A stretch of DNA of 64,000 nucleotides from Nocardiopsis_B sediminis. Its GTDB lineage: Bacteria; Actinomycetota; Actinomycetes; Streptosporangiales; Streptosporangiaceae. Below the pieces are notes generated by a model that was not told the DNA's origin, made no database searches, and saw only the letters and a program-made list of their open reading frames with translations. The stretch spans positions 868,001 through 932,000 of the forward strand of contig NZ_JBHSBH010000015.1 of assembly GCF_042650565.1 (NCBI RefSeq), written 5' to 3'. The translations under genes and the position numbers were made by a program. Positions 52,279 to 61,776 of this stretch are shown here, piece by piece (position 1 is the first letter of the stretch; every line of letters begins with the position of its first letter).

Positions 52279-53637
52279 TCACTGCACCAGGCGTACCGGG
52301 TTGAACACGTCGGCGATCAGCAGCATGACGCTGAACATCACGAAGCACGCGACCACGATGTAGGCCACCGGCATCATCTGGGCCACGTCGAAGGGGCCGG
52401 GGTCGGGGCGGCGGAACAGCTTGGCGAAGCCGCGGCGGACGGACTCCCAGAGCGCGCCGAGGATGTGGCCGCCGTCGAGCGGCAGGATCGGCAGCATGTT
52501 GAACGCGAACAGGAACAGGTTGACCCCGGCCAGCATGTTGACCAGGAAGACCACCCGGTCGGTGACGGGGATCGGCTGGGCCAGCACCTCGCCGCCGATG
52601 CGCGAGGCCCCGACGATGCCCACCGGGGAGTCGACCGTGCGCTCCTCGCCCATGAAGGCGGCGCGGAACACGCCGGGCACCTTCGAGGGCAGCTCCCACA
52701 GGGCCCGGCCCACGCCGACCACGGCGTCGCCCATGTAGGCGGCGGTGTCGGCGACCCCGAGCGGGCTGCGCTCCTGGGCGAAGGTGATCCCGAGGAAGCC
52801 GGCGGTCTGGGTGTCGGGGATCTGGTATCCCTGCTCGTCGGTGACGGGGTCGCCGTTGGCGTCGGTGCGGAAGACGATCTCGCCCTCGGAGTCGCGCGCC
52901 ACGACGTCGTTCTCGATGAGGTCGGCCTCGAAGGCGACGGTCTCGCCGTCGCGGTCCACCACGATCTCGGTGGGCCCCACGGAGTCGCGGATCGCGGAGT
53001 TGGCCTGGTTCCACTCGGGCGTGGGTCTGCCGCCCACCTCCACGATGCGGTCGCCCGGCAGCAGGCCTGCCTCGGCGGCGGGGGTGGGCGGGGCGTCAGC
53101 GGGGCAGTCGCGGGCGGTGGAGTCGGCCGGCAGCACGCACTCGGCGACGGTGTCGACCGTGGTGGTGCTCTGCGGCAGGCCGACGCCCATCAGGATGATG
53201 GTGAACAGCACGACCGCCAGGATCAGGTTCATCCCCGGCCCGGCCGCCATGACGATGACGCGCTTCCAGGGCGCCCGCTGGTAGAACTGGCGGTCCTCGT
53301 CGCCGGGTTCGAGGTCGACCTGCGAGGCCTCGCGGGCGTCCTCGATCATCGCCCGCCAGCGCGACATCGGCTTGCCGGAGGTGTCCTGGGCGCGCTGGGA
53401 GGGCGGGATCATCCCGGCCATCCGCACGAAGCCGCCCAGCGGGACGAGCTTGACGCCGTACTCGGTGTCGCCCTTGCGGGTCGACCACAGGGTGCGCCCG
53501 AAGCCCACGAAGTACTGGGTGCAGCGGATGCCGAACATCTTGGCGGTCGCGAGGTGGCCGAGCTCGTGCCAGGCGAGGGACAGCAGCAGGCCAATGAAGA
53601 ACAGGACGATCCCGAGCGCGGTCAGTAGCGCGACCAT
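52279..53637 (-). CDS. rip1: Site-2 protease Rip1/RseP
   Basis: The 452-residue intramembrane zinc metalloprotease carries HELGH in its first helix (AWHELGHLATAKMF), a PDZ domain in the middle (GLLPGDRIVEVGG) and the third ligand in LPLDGGHILG. It cleaves anti-sigma factors within the membrane after a first cut outside. It begins 10 bp after dxr and is probably co-transcribed, as in mycobacteria (Rv2869c-Rv2870c). Confidence 0.96.
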   Translation of the reverse strand: MVALLTALGIVLFFIGLLLSLAWHELGHLATAKMFGIRCTQYFVGFGRTLWSTRKGDTEYGVKLVPLGGFVRMAGMIPPSQRAQDTSGKPMSRWRAMIEDAREASQVDLEPGDEDRQFYQRAPWKRVIVMAAGPGMNLILAVVLFTIILMGVGLPQSTTTVDTVAECVLPADSTARDCPADAPPTPAAEAGLLPGDRIVEVGGRPTPEWNQANSAIRDSVGPTEIVVDRDGETVAFEADLIENDVVARDSEGEIVFRTDANGDPVTDEQGYQIPDTQTAGFLGITFAQERSPLGVADTAAYMGDAVVGVGRALWELPSKVPGVFRAAFMGEERTVDSPVGIVGASRIGGEVLAQPIPVTDRVVFLVNMLAGVNLFLFAFNMLPILPLDGGHILGALWESVRRGFAKLFRRPDPGPFDVAQMMPVAYIVVACFVMFSVMLLIADVFNPVRLVQ

Positions 53638-53647
53638 GTACCTCTCC

Positions 53648-54904
53648 TCATGCGGACCGGGCGATCAGCTCCCGGGCGCGGATGCGGGCCCATTCGTCGG
53701 CCGCGTAGACGTCGGCCGGCGACAGGGTTGCACCGGGGGCCGCCCGCTGCTGCTCCGAGACTACCCGCGCAACGGTGTCCACGATCGCGGGAAATGCCAG
53801 CCTTCGATCGAGGAATGCGGCGACGGCCTCTTCGTTGGCGGCGTTGTAGACCGCCGGGGCGGTCCCGCCCGCCGCGCCGACCTCGCAGGCGAGGCCGACC
53901 GCGGGGAACGCGTCGGGGTCGAGCGGCTCGAAGGTCCAGGTCTGCGCGGTGGTCCAGTCGACCGCCGGCGCGGCGCCGCTGACCCGATGCGGCCACGCGA
54001 TGCCGTAGGCGATCGGGATGCGCATGTCGGGCGGGCTCGCCTGCGCCAGGGTCGAGCCGTCGGTGAACTCCACCATGGAGTGGATGACCGACTGGGGGTG
54101 GACCACGACCTCGATGCGGTCGAAGGGGACGTCGAAGAGCAGGTGGGCCTCGATCACCTCCAGGCCCTTGTTCACCAGCGTGGCACTGTTCACGGTGATC
54201 ACCGGCCCCATGCTCCAGGTGGGGTGGGCGAGGGCCTGCTCGGGGGTGACCCCGGCGAGCTCGGCACGCGTGCGCCCGCGGAACGGGCCGCCGCTGGCGG
54301 TGATCACCAGGCGGCGCACCTCGTCGAGCCGGGCGCCGACCTGGCCCTGGGCCAGGCTGGTCAGCTCGGCCGCGGGGGGCCGGGGGAAGCACTGGGAGAG
54401 GGCGAAGTGCTCGGAGTCGACGGGCACGATCTGGCCGGGCTGGGCGGCCTCGCGGACCAGGGGGCCGCCGATGATGAGCGACTCCTTGTTGGCCAGCGCG
54501 AGCAGCCGGCCGGCGCGCAGGGCGGCGAGGGTGGACTCCAGGCCCAGGGCGCCGGTGATCCCGTTGAGGACGACGTCGCAGGGGAAGGCGGCCAGTTCGG
54601 CGACCCCCTCGGGGCCGGCGAGGACCTTCGCCGCGCTGCCGCGCTCGCGCAGCAGCTCCGCGAGCGCGGTGGCCGCGGCGGGGTCGGCCACCGCCACCGC
54701 TTCGACGCCCAGGGCGCACGCCTGGTCGGCGAGGAGGTCGATCCGGCCGCCGCCGGCTGCCAGGCCGGTCACCCGGAAGCGGCCGGGGTCGGCCTTGACG
54801 ACCTCGATGGCCTGGGTGCCGATGGAGCCGGTCGACCCGAGGATCACGACCTCGCGCCGCTGGGAGGGGGTGGGGTCCTGGAGGAGTCGTTCCGCGATTC
54901 GCAC
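53648..54904 (-). CDS. dxr: 1-deoxy-D-xylulose-5-phosphate reductoisomerase
   Basis: The 418-residue NADPH enzyme converts DXP to MEP. It has the nucleotide-binding motif VILGSTGSIGTQAIEV, ANKESLI, SEHFALSQC and TWSMGPVITVNSATLVNKGLEVIEAHLLF. The GTG at 54904 with GGAGGG upstream starts the protein at the usual distance from the Rossmann motif. It is the first gene of the dxr-rip1-ispG set. Confidence 0.97.
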   Translation of the reverse strand: MRIAERLLQDPTPSQRREVVILGSTGSIGTQAIEVVKADPGRFRVTGLAAGGGRIDLLADQACALGVEAVAVADPAAATALAELLRERGSAAKVLAGPEGVAELAAFPCDVVLNGITGALGLESTLAALRAGRLLALANKESLIIGGPLVREAAQPGQIVPVDSEHFALSQCFPRPPAAELTSLAQGQVGARLDEVRRLVITASGGPFRGRTRAELAGVTPEQALAHPTWSMGPVITVNSATLVNKGLEVIEAHLLFDVPFDRIEVVVHPQSVIHSMVEFTDGSTLAQASPPDMRIPIAYGIAWPHRVSGAAPAVDWTTAQTWTFEPLDPDAFPAVGLACEVGAAGGTAPAVYNAANEEAVAAFLDRRLAFPAIVDTVARVVSEQQRAAPGATLSPADVYAADEWARIRARELIARSA

Positions 54905-54962
54905 CCCTCCATTCTGGCCTACCCCGGGAACGCCCACTCGGCGATGGCCGGATACTTGCCCA

Positions 54963-55790
54963 ATGCCCTTCACAGTGAGCCATGTGGCGGCGGTGCTGCC
55001 GCTGGCCCGCACGCGGCTGCCGCTCGCGGCGCTGGCGGTCGGCGCGGTCGTCCCCGATCTGCCCTACTACCTGCCGATGCCGTCGCTCGGGACGCACGCC
55101 CCATGGGGGCTGCCGGTGGACGTGGTGCTGGGCGCCGCGGTGCTGCTGGTCGTGCGCACCGCCGTGCGCGAACCCGTGGCCGCGCTCGCCCCGCGGACGG
55201 TCCGCGAGCGGATCCCGGCCGCACCCGCCCCGCTGACCCGGCGCCATGCTGCGGCGGCCGGCGCCGCACTGCTGATCGGCGCGGCCACGCACATCCTCTG
55301 GGACTCGGTGACCCAGCCGGGCGGGGCCGGGGTGCAGCTGCTGCCGGCGCTCCAGGCGAGCGTCGTGGGGCCCCACCGGGTCTACAACGTGCTGATGTAC
55401 GTGAGCTCGGCGGGCGGCCTGGCGGCGCTGGCGGTGTGGGCGCGCTTGCGGCTGCGGGCGACCCCGCCGGCGGAGCGGCCGGTCGCGGCGCTGCGGCCGG
55501 CGGCCCGTTGGTGCGCGGTCGCGGCGGTGGCGCTGGCCTCGGCCGCGGGGGCGGTGGCGCTCGGGATGTCGCCGCGGGCCGCTGTCAGCTCCTACGACCT
55601 GGTGCGATGCGTGCTCGTCGGGGCGATGCAGGGCGCGGGCGCGGGGCTTGCGGGCCACGTGGCGGTGTGGCACCTCGTTCGGGCGGCACGCCGTATCGGC
55701 GGGTCCGGCGGCGTCGGCGAGCCCGGCGCGCGGGGTGATCGCCGATCAACCGAGAAGACTAGCCGAAGAGTAGCCGATTCGTCACGCTGA
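54963..55790 (+). CDS. DUF4184 membrane protein
   Basis: The 275-residue protein opens MPFTVSHVAAVLPLARTRLPLAALAVGAVVPDLPYY, the start of the DUF4184 family, with His and Asp residues (SH, PDLPYY, THILWDS) that suggest a metal-dependent membrane hydrolase-like fold. About six hydrophobic segments follow. GATACT (54951-54956) lies six bases before the ATG, so the transcript is probably leaderless. It is divergent from dxr. Function unknown. Confidence 0.88.
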   Translation: MPFTVSHVAAVLPLARTRLPLAALAVGAVVPDLPYYLPMPSLGTHAPWGLPVDVVLGAAVLLVVRTAVREPVAALAPRTVRERIPAAPAPLTRRHAAAAGAALLIGAATHILWDSVTQPGGAGVQLLPALQASVVGPHRVYNVLMYVSSAGGLAALAVWARLRLRATPPAERPVAALRPAARWCAVAAVALASAAGAVALGMSPRAAVSSYDLVRCVLVGAMQGAGAGLAGHVAVWHLVRAARRIGGSGGVGEPGARGDRRSTEKTSRRVADSSR

Positions 55791-55792
55791 GT

Positions 55793-56770
55793 ATGGCAAA
55801 ATCCAATGCCATGACTCTCGCCTACAAAGTCCTGGGACCGCTCGCGGCGGTCGCGGTCGCCGTGCTCGGTGCCCCCTCCGCCGCCGCGGATCCGGCACCC
55901 CCCTCCAGCGTCCACGAGGTCGTCCACTCCACGGCGGCGGCCGGCGAGGACCCCCGCGACATGCTCGCCTATTGGACACCCGAGCGCATGGCGGCGGCCG
56001 AGCCGCTGGGCAGCCTCCTCGACGGTGTCACCCGCGACCTGCCGCTGCCCGCCTCGCAGGTCATCGCGCCCCAGGCCGCGCCGCGCCCCGACAGCACCGG
56101 AACGCGCTGGACGGCCGGCGGCAAGGTCACCCGCACCACGGGCCGGGTCTTCCTCACCATGGACGGACGCGACTTCACCTGCTCGGCGTCGGTCGTCAAC
56201 GCCGGCAACAAGGACACCGTCGTCACCGCGGGCCACTGCCTCAAGGACGGCACCGGCGCCTGGGCCAAGAACTGGACGTTCGCCCCCGGCTACGCCGACG
56301 GCGACAGCCCCTACGGCCGCTACCCGGCGCGCGAGATGCTGGTGGCGCCCGAGTGGTCCGACCAGGCCGACGACAGCTTCGACTTCGGGTTCGCCGTCCT
56401 GGGCACCGACGGCGGCGACCACGTCCAGAGCCGCACCGGTGCGCAGAAGATCGCCTTCGACCGGGGCCAGAGCGACCCCGTCTACGCCTTCGGCTACCCC
56501 TCCACCGGCCGCTACAACGGCCGCAGCCTCCACTACTGCTCCGGGTCCACCCGCCCCGACCAGGGCGGGACCACCGCCAACGGCATGGCCTGCACCATGA
56601 CCGAAGGGTCCAGCGGGGGACCGTGGCTGTCGGACTTCAACACCGGCAATGGCACGGGCACCATCACATCGGTCGTCAGCTTCAAGTACGCCGACGACTC
56701 CCGCACCCAGTACGGTCCGCGCCTGGGCGACGAGGCCCGCGACCTCTACCGGCGCGCCGCGTCCCTGTGA
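55793..56770 (+). CDS. Secreted trypsin-like serine protease
   Basis: A 325-residue exported protease with a signal peptide ending near ASA-AAD, a propeptide-like segment and an S1-type domain. The triad is visible as His148 in VVTAGHC, the Asp in DDSFDFGFAVL and the Ser in EGSSGGPW. The Cys130/Cys149 pair probably forms a disulfide. The start may be the ATG at 55793 or 55811; neither has a clear ribosome site. It lies 2 bp after the DUF4184 gene, so coupling is possible. Confidence 0.9.
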   Translation: MAKSNAMTLAYKVLGPLAAVAVAVLGAPSAAADPAPPSSVHEVVHSTAAAGEDPRDMLAYWTPERMAAAEPLGSLLDGVTRDLPLPASQVIAPQAAPRPDSTGTRWTAGGKVTRTTGRVFLTMDGRDFTCSASVVNAGNKDTVVTAGHCLKDGTGAWAKNWTFAPGYADGDSPYGRYPAREMLVAPEWSDQADDSFDFGFAVLGTDGGDHVQSRTGAQKIAFDRGQSDPVYAFGYPSTGRYNGRSLHYCSGSTRPDQGGTTANGMACTMTEGSSGGPWLSDFNTGNGTGTITSVVSFKYADDSRTQYGPRLGDEARDLYRRAASL

Positions 56771-56830
56771 CCCCGCCGCCGCGCCGGACCGGGGACCGCG
56801 CCCGGCCCGGCGCGGCGGCGGGGCCCAGCA

Positions 56831-58255
56831 TCACAGCTGGACGCCGGTCAGGGCCAGGACGCGCTCGTAGGTCAGGTCCGCCATCGCGGCGGCCAGGCCC
56901 TCCTTGCCGACCCCCGACTTCTTGACGCCGCCGTAGGGCATCTGGTCGGCGCGGAAGGACGGCACGTCGCCGATCACCACCCCGCCCACCTCCAGTTCGC
57001 GGTGGGCCCGGAAGGCCACCTGGAGGTCGCGGGTGAACACCCCGGCCTGGAGGCCGTAGTCGCCGGCGTTGACCTTCGCGAACGCCTCGTCCACTCCGCT
57101 CGTGCGCTGCACCACCAGGACCGGGCCGAAGACCTCGTCGCGGACTACTCTGGCGTCGTCGGGGACGTCGGCGAGCACCGTGGGGGCGACGCTCACGCCG
57201 TCGCGGCGGCCGCCGGTGAGCAGGGTGGCGCCCGCCTCCACCGCCTCGCGCACCCACGACTCCACCCGGACCGCCGCGTTCTCGTCGATGAGCGGGCCCA
57301 CCTCGGTCGCGGGGTCGGCGGGGTCGCCGGTGCGCAGGGCCTCGACGCGGCGCACCAGTTCGGCGGTGAACTCCTCGTAGACCAGGTCGTCGACGATGAC
57401 CCGCTGGACGCCGACACAGACCTGGCCGGCGTGGTTGTTGCCGAACACCGCGATCCGGCGCGCCGCCCAGTCGAGGTCGGCGTCGGGCAGCACGACGGCC
57501 GCGGCGTTGCCGCCGAGCTCCAGGGTGACGTGCTTGTGCGGCGCCAGGCGCTGGAGCTCCCAGCCGAACTGCCCGCCGGTGAAGGAGATGACCGGCAGGC
57601 GGGGGTCGGTGATGAGGGGTGCGGCGCGCTCGTTGGGCATGGGCAGCACCGACACCATGCCCGCGGGCAGGTCGGTCTCGGCCAGGATCTCGCCCAGGAC
57701 CAGGGCGCTCAGCGGTGTGGCCGGCGCGGGCTTGAGGATGATCGGGGCGCCCACCGCGATCGCGGGGGCGATCTTGTGGGCGACGAGGTTCAGCGGGAAG
57801 TTGAACGGCGAGATGCCCAGGACCGGGCCCTTGGGGACCCGGCGGATGAGGGCGATGCGGCCGGTCGCCGAGGGGTCGGTGTCGAGGCGCTGGAGTTCGC
57901 CGCTGTCGCGGCGGGCCTCTTCGGCCGCCCAGCGGAACACCGAGACGGCGCGGGCGGCCTCGACCCGGGCCCAGGTGATCGGCTTCGCGCTCTCGGCGGT
58001 GATGAGCGCGGCGATCTCCTCGGCGCGCTCGGCCAGGAGGCGCGATACGTGCGCCAGCGCCTCGGCGCGCACATGCGCGGGCAGCGCCGCCGCCTGCGGC
58101 GCCACGGCATCGGCGGCGGCCACCGCCTGCTCGATCTGGGCGGTGGAGGGGACGGCGGCGGTCCCCGCGGTCTCCCCGGTGTAGGGGTTGAGCACCGTGA
58201 GTTCGGTGTCGCCGGTCGCGGCACTTCCGGCCAGCCAAAACGGGCGTGTGGACAT
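56831..58255 (-). CDS. Aldehyde dehydrogenase
   Basis: A 474-residue NAD(P)-dependent enzyme. GISPFNFPLNLVAHK forms the cofactor cleft, LELGGNAAAVV carries the general-base Glu, and NHAGQVCVGVQRV the nucleophile Cys. TAGCGT (complement at 58263-58268) lies 7 bases before the ATG at 58255, favouring a leaderless start there over the ATG at 58261. It belongs to the succinate-semialdehyde/glyceraldehyde-type ALDH group, though the substrate is open. It lies downstream of the P450 gene across a terminator-like hairpin. Confidence 0.92.
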   Translation of the reverse strand: MSTRPFWLAGSAATGDTELTVLNPYTGETAGTAAVPSTAQIEQAVAAADAVAPQAAALPAHVRAEALAHVSRLLAERAEEIAALITAESAKPITWARVEAARAVSVFRWAAEEARRDSGELQRLDTDPSATGRIALIRRVPKGPVLGISPFNFPLNLVAHKIAPAIAVGAPIILKPAPATPLSALVLGEILAETDLPAGMVSVLPMPNERAAPLITDPRLPVISFTGGQFGWELQRLAPHKHVTLELGGNAAAVVLPDADLDWAARRIAVFGNNHAGQVCVGVQRVIVDDLVYEEFTAELVRRVEALRTGDPADPATEVGPLIDENAAVRVESWVREAVEAGATLLTGGRRDGVSVAPTVLADVPDDARVVRDEVFGPVLVVQRTSGVDEAFAKVNAGDYGLQAGVFTRDLQVAFRAHRELEVGGVVIGDVPSFRADQMPYGGVKKSGVGKEGLAAAMADLTYERVLALTGVQL

Positions 58256-58311
58256 GTCCATGACGCTAACGCGGGCGGCGCACCCGCCTCTTGTCCGTCC
58301 CGGCCAACGAT

Positions 58312-58353
58312 CCGGGGCACCGTTGTCCAGAGTGCAGTGGCACGGTGCCCCGG
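58312..58353 (-). terminator. 12-bp-arm hairpin after the P450 gene
   Basis: CCGGGGCACCGT (58312-58323) and its exact complement (58342-58353) enclose an 18-nt loop, starting 7 bp past the P450 stop. No U run follows. It likely ends the P450 transcript before the aldehyde dehydrogenase promoter. Confidence 0.55.
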
Positions 58354-58360
58354 TCGCCGG

Positions 58361-59752
58361 TCAGCGGCGCCGCCTCCTACCGCTGCCCTGCCACCAGCGC
58401 ATCACCCGGTGCAGCAGGTCATTGGTCTGGGCCGCGGGCTCGCCGTCGTCGGCGGGGCGCGCCGCCGCGGGAACGGTCTGGGCCGGGCGGACCGGCGGGG
58501 GGACCGGCGTGAACTCGATGGGCAGCGAGGTCAGGCCCCGGGAGAGGAGTTCGCGGCGCCAGCGCAGGTCGCCGGGGTCGACCGCCAGGCGCACCCCGGA
58601 GAGCCGGTCGAGCAGCCGCTCGATACCGATGGCCACCACCTGGAGCGCCAGTGACTGCGCCGGGCACCGGTGCTCCCCGGCGCCCCACATCAGGTGGGCG
58701 CTGTTGTGGCCGGAGGGCAGCGGCGCACCGGTGTCGTCGCGGGCATCGCGCAACCGGGGGTCGTGGTGGGCCGGGGCGAAGCCGATGATGAGCGGCTCGC
58801 CTTCGGCGATGCGGGTGCCGTCGATGGTGACATCGCGGGTCGGGAACCGGGCGCAGAGCGCCTGCATCGGCGGCTCGGTCCAGATGACGTGGTTGACGAT
58901 GTCGTCCAGGAGCAGGCCGCCGCTGGCGTACTCGCGGGCGACGTCGGGGTCGACGAGCAGCTCGCGCAGCACGTTGCCGAGGAGGTTGGCCGCGGGCTCC
59001 TGCGCCGCCGCCGACAGCAGCACCAGCTGGTCGGCCATCTCCCGGTCGGTGAGGCCGACGGGGTGCTCCATCATCCAGCTCGTGAGGTCGGGCCCGGGTG
59101 TCTCGCGCTTGCGGATGACCAGGCCGCCGAAGTAGTTGCGCAGCTGGACGACCGCATCGGCGCCGCGCGCGCTGTCGTTGGTCCAGATGATCCCCGACAG
59201 TTCACCGAGGACGTAGCCGTAGATGTCCTCCAAGCCGAAGAAGCGGTTCATCAGCAGGGCCGGCAGGAGGTCGGCGTAGTCCGCGACCAGGTCGGCGCTG
59301 CCCTCGGCGCAGAAGTCGTCGATGAGCGTGTCGGCGGCCTCGGTGATGTCGGTGCGGATCCGGGTGTCGGTCAGCCGGGAGAGCGCGTCGTTGATCGGCG
59401 CCGCCAGCCGCGCGTGCTCGGCGCCGTCGCAGTAGATGGCGCTCTTGCGGTAGCCCATGGCCGGGCGCAGCCCGGCGTCGAGCTTGCGCCGGCCGTCGCG
59501 GATCTCGTTCCAGCGGCGGGTATCGCGGGAGAAGGTCCCCCAGTCGCGGAGGACTTCGAGGTTCTCCTCGTAGCCGAGCAGCAGCCAGGCGGGCAGGCCG
59601 GGCTCGAGGAGCACCGGAGCGACCTGACCGAACCGGGAGCGCAGGGATTCCCAGACGCGCCTCCGATCCGGTTCGGACACCGTCTCGTACAGCGGAACGG
59701 CGTCGGCGTGCCACGGGCACGCGGGAGGTGCGCCGTCGTCTCGTTCTGTCAT
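58361..59752 (-). CDS. Cytochrome P450 lacking the ExxR motif (CYP157-like)
   Basis: The 463-residue P450 has the heme-ligand loop WGAGEHRCPAQ (Cys363). In the K helix, where ExxR precedes PP, it reads NHVIW-TEPP (287-291), so both Glu and Arg are missing. The Trp matches the EQSLW variant known in Streptomyces CYP157. The I-helix AGxxT region is AAQEPAA (249-255). CYP157 proteins are tied to conservons; the orphan cvnD GTPase lies 46 kb away. The ATG at 59752 follows GCGAGG. Substrate and even monooxygenase activity are open questions. Confidence 0.9.
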   Translation of the reverse strand: MTERDDGAPPACPWHADAVPLYETVSEPDRRRVWESLRSRFGQVAPVLLEPGLPAWLLLGYEENLEVLRDWGTFSRDTRRWNEIRDGRRKLDAGLRPAMGYRKSAIYCDGAEHARLAAPINDALSRLTDTRIRTDITEAADTLIDDFCAEGSADLVADYADLLPALLMNRFFGLEDIYGYVLGELSGIIWTNDSARGADAVVQLRNYFGGLVIRKRETPGPDLTSWMMEHPVGLTDREMADQLVLLSAAAQEPAANLLGNVLRELLVDPDVAREYASGGLLLDDIVNHVIWTEPPMQALCARFPTRDVTIDGTRIAEGEPLIIGFAPAHHDPRLRDARDDTGAPLPSGHNSAHLMWGAGEHRCPAQSLALQVVAIGIERLLDRLSGVRLAVDPGDLRWRRELLSRGLTSLPIEFTPVPPPVRPAQTVPAAARPADDGEPAAQTNDLLHRVMRWWQGSGRRRRR

Positions 59753-59955
59753 AAGCGGCCTCGCGAACGCTGTGGTCAGGAGGGTGTGGGCGTTCGATGA
59801 GACTAGCGTCACAAGGCCCGGCCCACTACCGAGTCGCGCGGTTCCGCGGACACTCCTCGTTCCCACGTGATCGCTCGCGGTGTAGATTGCCGCTGGAAGG
59901 CCGTATGCGTCTCGACGTTGCGGCCGACCGCGCCATCCGACGAAGGGCTGCCCTC

Positions 59956-61542
59956 ATGACGGCCACCCGCTTACCATCCCACCCCCTGCGGCTGGCGTTA
60001 CCGCTGGTCGCCGCCGTCGCGATCGCGGTGCCGCTGGCCTCTCCGGTCGCGGCCGACACCGCCGACGGCACCGCCGACCTCCGCTCCGACCTCGACGCGC
60101 TGCTGGCCGACCCCGCTCTGGAGGGGGCGCTGTCGGGGGTGGCCGTGGCCAGCGTCTCCGAGGGCGACGTGCTCTACGAGAACGAGGCCGCCGCCCCGCT
60201 GATCCCCGCATCGAACATCAAGCTGCTGACCACCGCCGCGGCGCTGGACGTGCTCGGGGCCGGCCACACCTTCACCACCACCGTCTCCGCCGCCGAGGCC
60301 CCTGCTTACGGGAGGGTCGAGGGCGACCTCTACCTGGCCGGGACCGGCGACCCCAGCCTGACCGGCGACGCCTTCGACCGCCTGGCCGCCCGGGTGGCCG
60401 CCGCCGGGGTGACCGAGGTCACCGGCGACCTGCTGGCCGACGACACCTGGTTCGACACCGAGCGCCTGGCCCCCGACTGGGAGGCCGACGACGAGCCGTA
60501 CTACTACGCGGCGCAGATCTCCGCGCTCACGGTGGCGGCCAACGAGGACCTCGACACCGGGGTCGTGAACGTCACCGCGAGCCCCGGCACCGCCGAGGGC
60601 GACCCGGTCGACGTGGAGCTGGACCCCATGGCCGGCAACCTGTCGATCGAGAACGCGGCGCGGACGGGGGCGCCCGACGCCGAGGCCACCGCCGACATCA
60701 CCCGCGCCCCGGAGACCAACGTGTTCACCGCTGCGGGCGTGCTGCCCGCCGGCGGCGAGCCCTTCACCGATCTGCGCACCGTGCACGAGCCGACCGACCA
60801 CGCGGTGCACCTGTTCGCGGCGGCGCTGGAGGAGCGTGGGGTGAAGGTGCTCGGCGACATCGGCCGCGGCACCGCGCCCGGCGACACCGTGCCGCTGGCC
60901 GAGCGGGAGTCCCGCGAACTCGGCGCCCTGGTCCTGCCCTTGATGAAACTGTCCAATAACGGCCACGCCGAGATCCTGGTGAAGGCGATGGGGCGCGCGG
61001 CCGCGGGTGAGGGCACCTGGGCGGCCGGGCTCGCGGAGCTGGGCCCGGCGCTGGAGCGGATCGGTGTCGCCCGGACCGGGTTCGAGGCCCACGACGGGTC
61101 GGGGCTGTCGCGGACCAACCGGCTCGACGCCGCCACCGTGATCGACGTCCTCCAGGCCGTGCAGGACGAGCCGTGGTTCGGCACGTGGGAACGGTCGCTG
61201 CCGGTGGCGGGGGTGTCGAACCGCATGGTCGGCGGCACCCTGGCCGACCGGATGCGGGGCACGGCCGCCGCGGGCAACGTGCGGGCCAAGACCGGCACGC
61301 TCAGCGGGGCGAGCTCGCTGTCGGGGTATGTCACGAGCGCCGATGGCGAGGAGCTGGCCTTCGCGGTCATCAACAACGAGTACCCGGGCGCGGCCCCGCG
61401 GGGTGTCCAGGACGCGATAGCCGTCCGTTTGGCGGAATTCTCCCGCTGGTCGCCGACCACATCCGGCCTGGCCGCGCGCACCGACGATTCGCCGTCGGCA
61501 CCCGACGCCGACCTCGAATGCAGTTGGGCCGGTACGTGCTGA
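59956..61542 (+). CDS. dacB: D-Ala-D-Ala carboxypeptidase/endopeptidase, PBP4 type
   Basis: The 528-residue S13-family penicillin-binding protein has a signal peptide (about 1-33). The active-site motifs are PASNIKLL (Ser86, Lys89), the SNN triad in KLSNNGHAE and KTG in RAKTGTLSG. It removes terminal D-Ala or cuts cross-links in peptidoglycan. The ATG at 59956 directly precedes the signal peptide. It is followed by a perfect 13-bp hairpin. Confidence 0.95.
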   Translation: MTATRLPSHPLRLALPLVAAVAIAVPLASPVAADTADGTADLRSDLDALLADPALEGALSGVAVASVSEGDVLYENEAAAPLIPASNIKLLTTAAALDVLGAGHTFTTTVSAAEAPAYGRVEGDLYLAGTGDPSLTGDAFDRLAARVAAAGVTEVTGDLLADDTWFDTERLAPDWEADDEPYYYAAQISALTVAANEDLDTGVVNVTASPGTAEGDPVDVELDPMAGNLSIENAARTGAPDAEATADITRAPETNVFTAAGVLPAGGEPFTDLRTVHEPTDHAVHLFAAALEERGVKVLGDIGRGTAPGDTVPLAERESRELGALVLPLMKLSNNGHAEILVKAMGRAAAGEGTWAAGLAELGPALERIGVARTGFEAHDGSGLSRTNRLDAATVIDVLQAVQDEPWFGTWERSLPVAGVSNRMVGGTLADRMRGTAAAGNVRAKTGTLSGASSLSGYVTSADGEELAFAVINNEYPGAAPRGVQDAIAVRLAEFSRWSPTTSGLAARTDDSPSAPDADLECSWAGTC

Positions 61543-61566
61543 CGCGTTGACCTGCCATTTCGTTGC

Positions 61567-61604
61567 GCCGTCGCGTGCCGGCCCCGGGGCGGGCACGCGA
61601 CGGC
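61567..61604 (+). terminator. 13-bp-arm hairpin after dacB
   Basis: GCCGTCGCGTGCC (61567-61579) and its exact complement (61592-61604) enclose a 12-nt loop, 24 bp past the dacB stop. The stem is long enough to terminate even without a U run. No gene lies between it and 61777. Confidence 0.65.
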
Positions 61605-61776
61605 CGGCCGGACGCGGCGGCGCGCGGCGCCGGCGCTTTGATCGTTTCCGGGCCTCGGTCGTGTCTGGCGAATCCGCCCCGGTTAGGCCACAGTGGTCGA
61701 TGAGGGCCATCCACCACATCCCAGGCCAGACCGCTCCGAGGCCCTCCGGATCTTGTGACCCACCGGGAGAGCAGGA

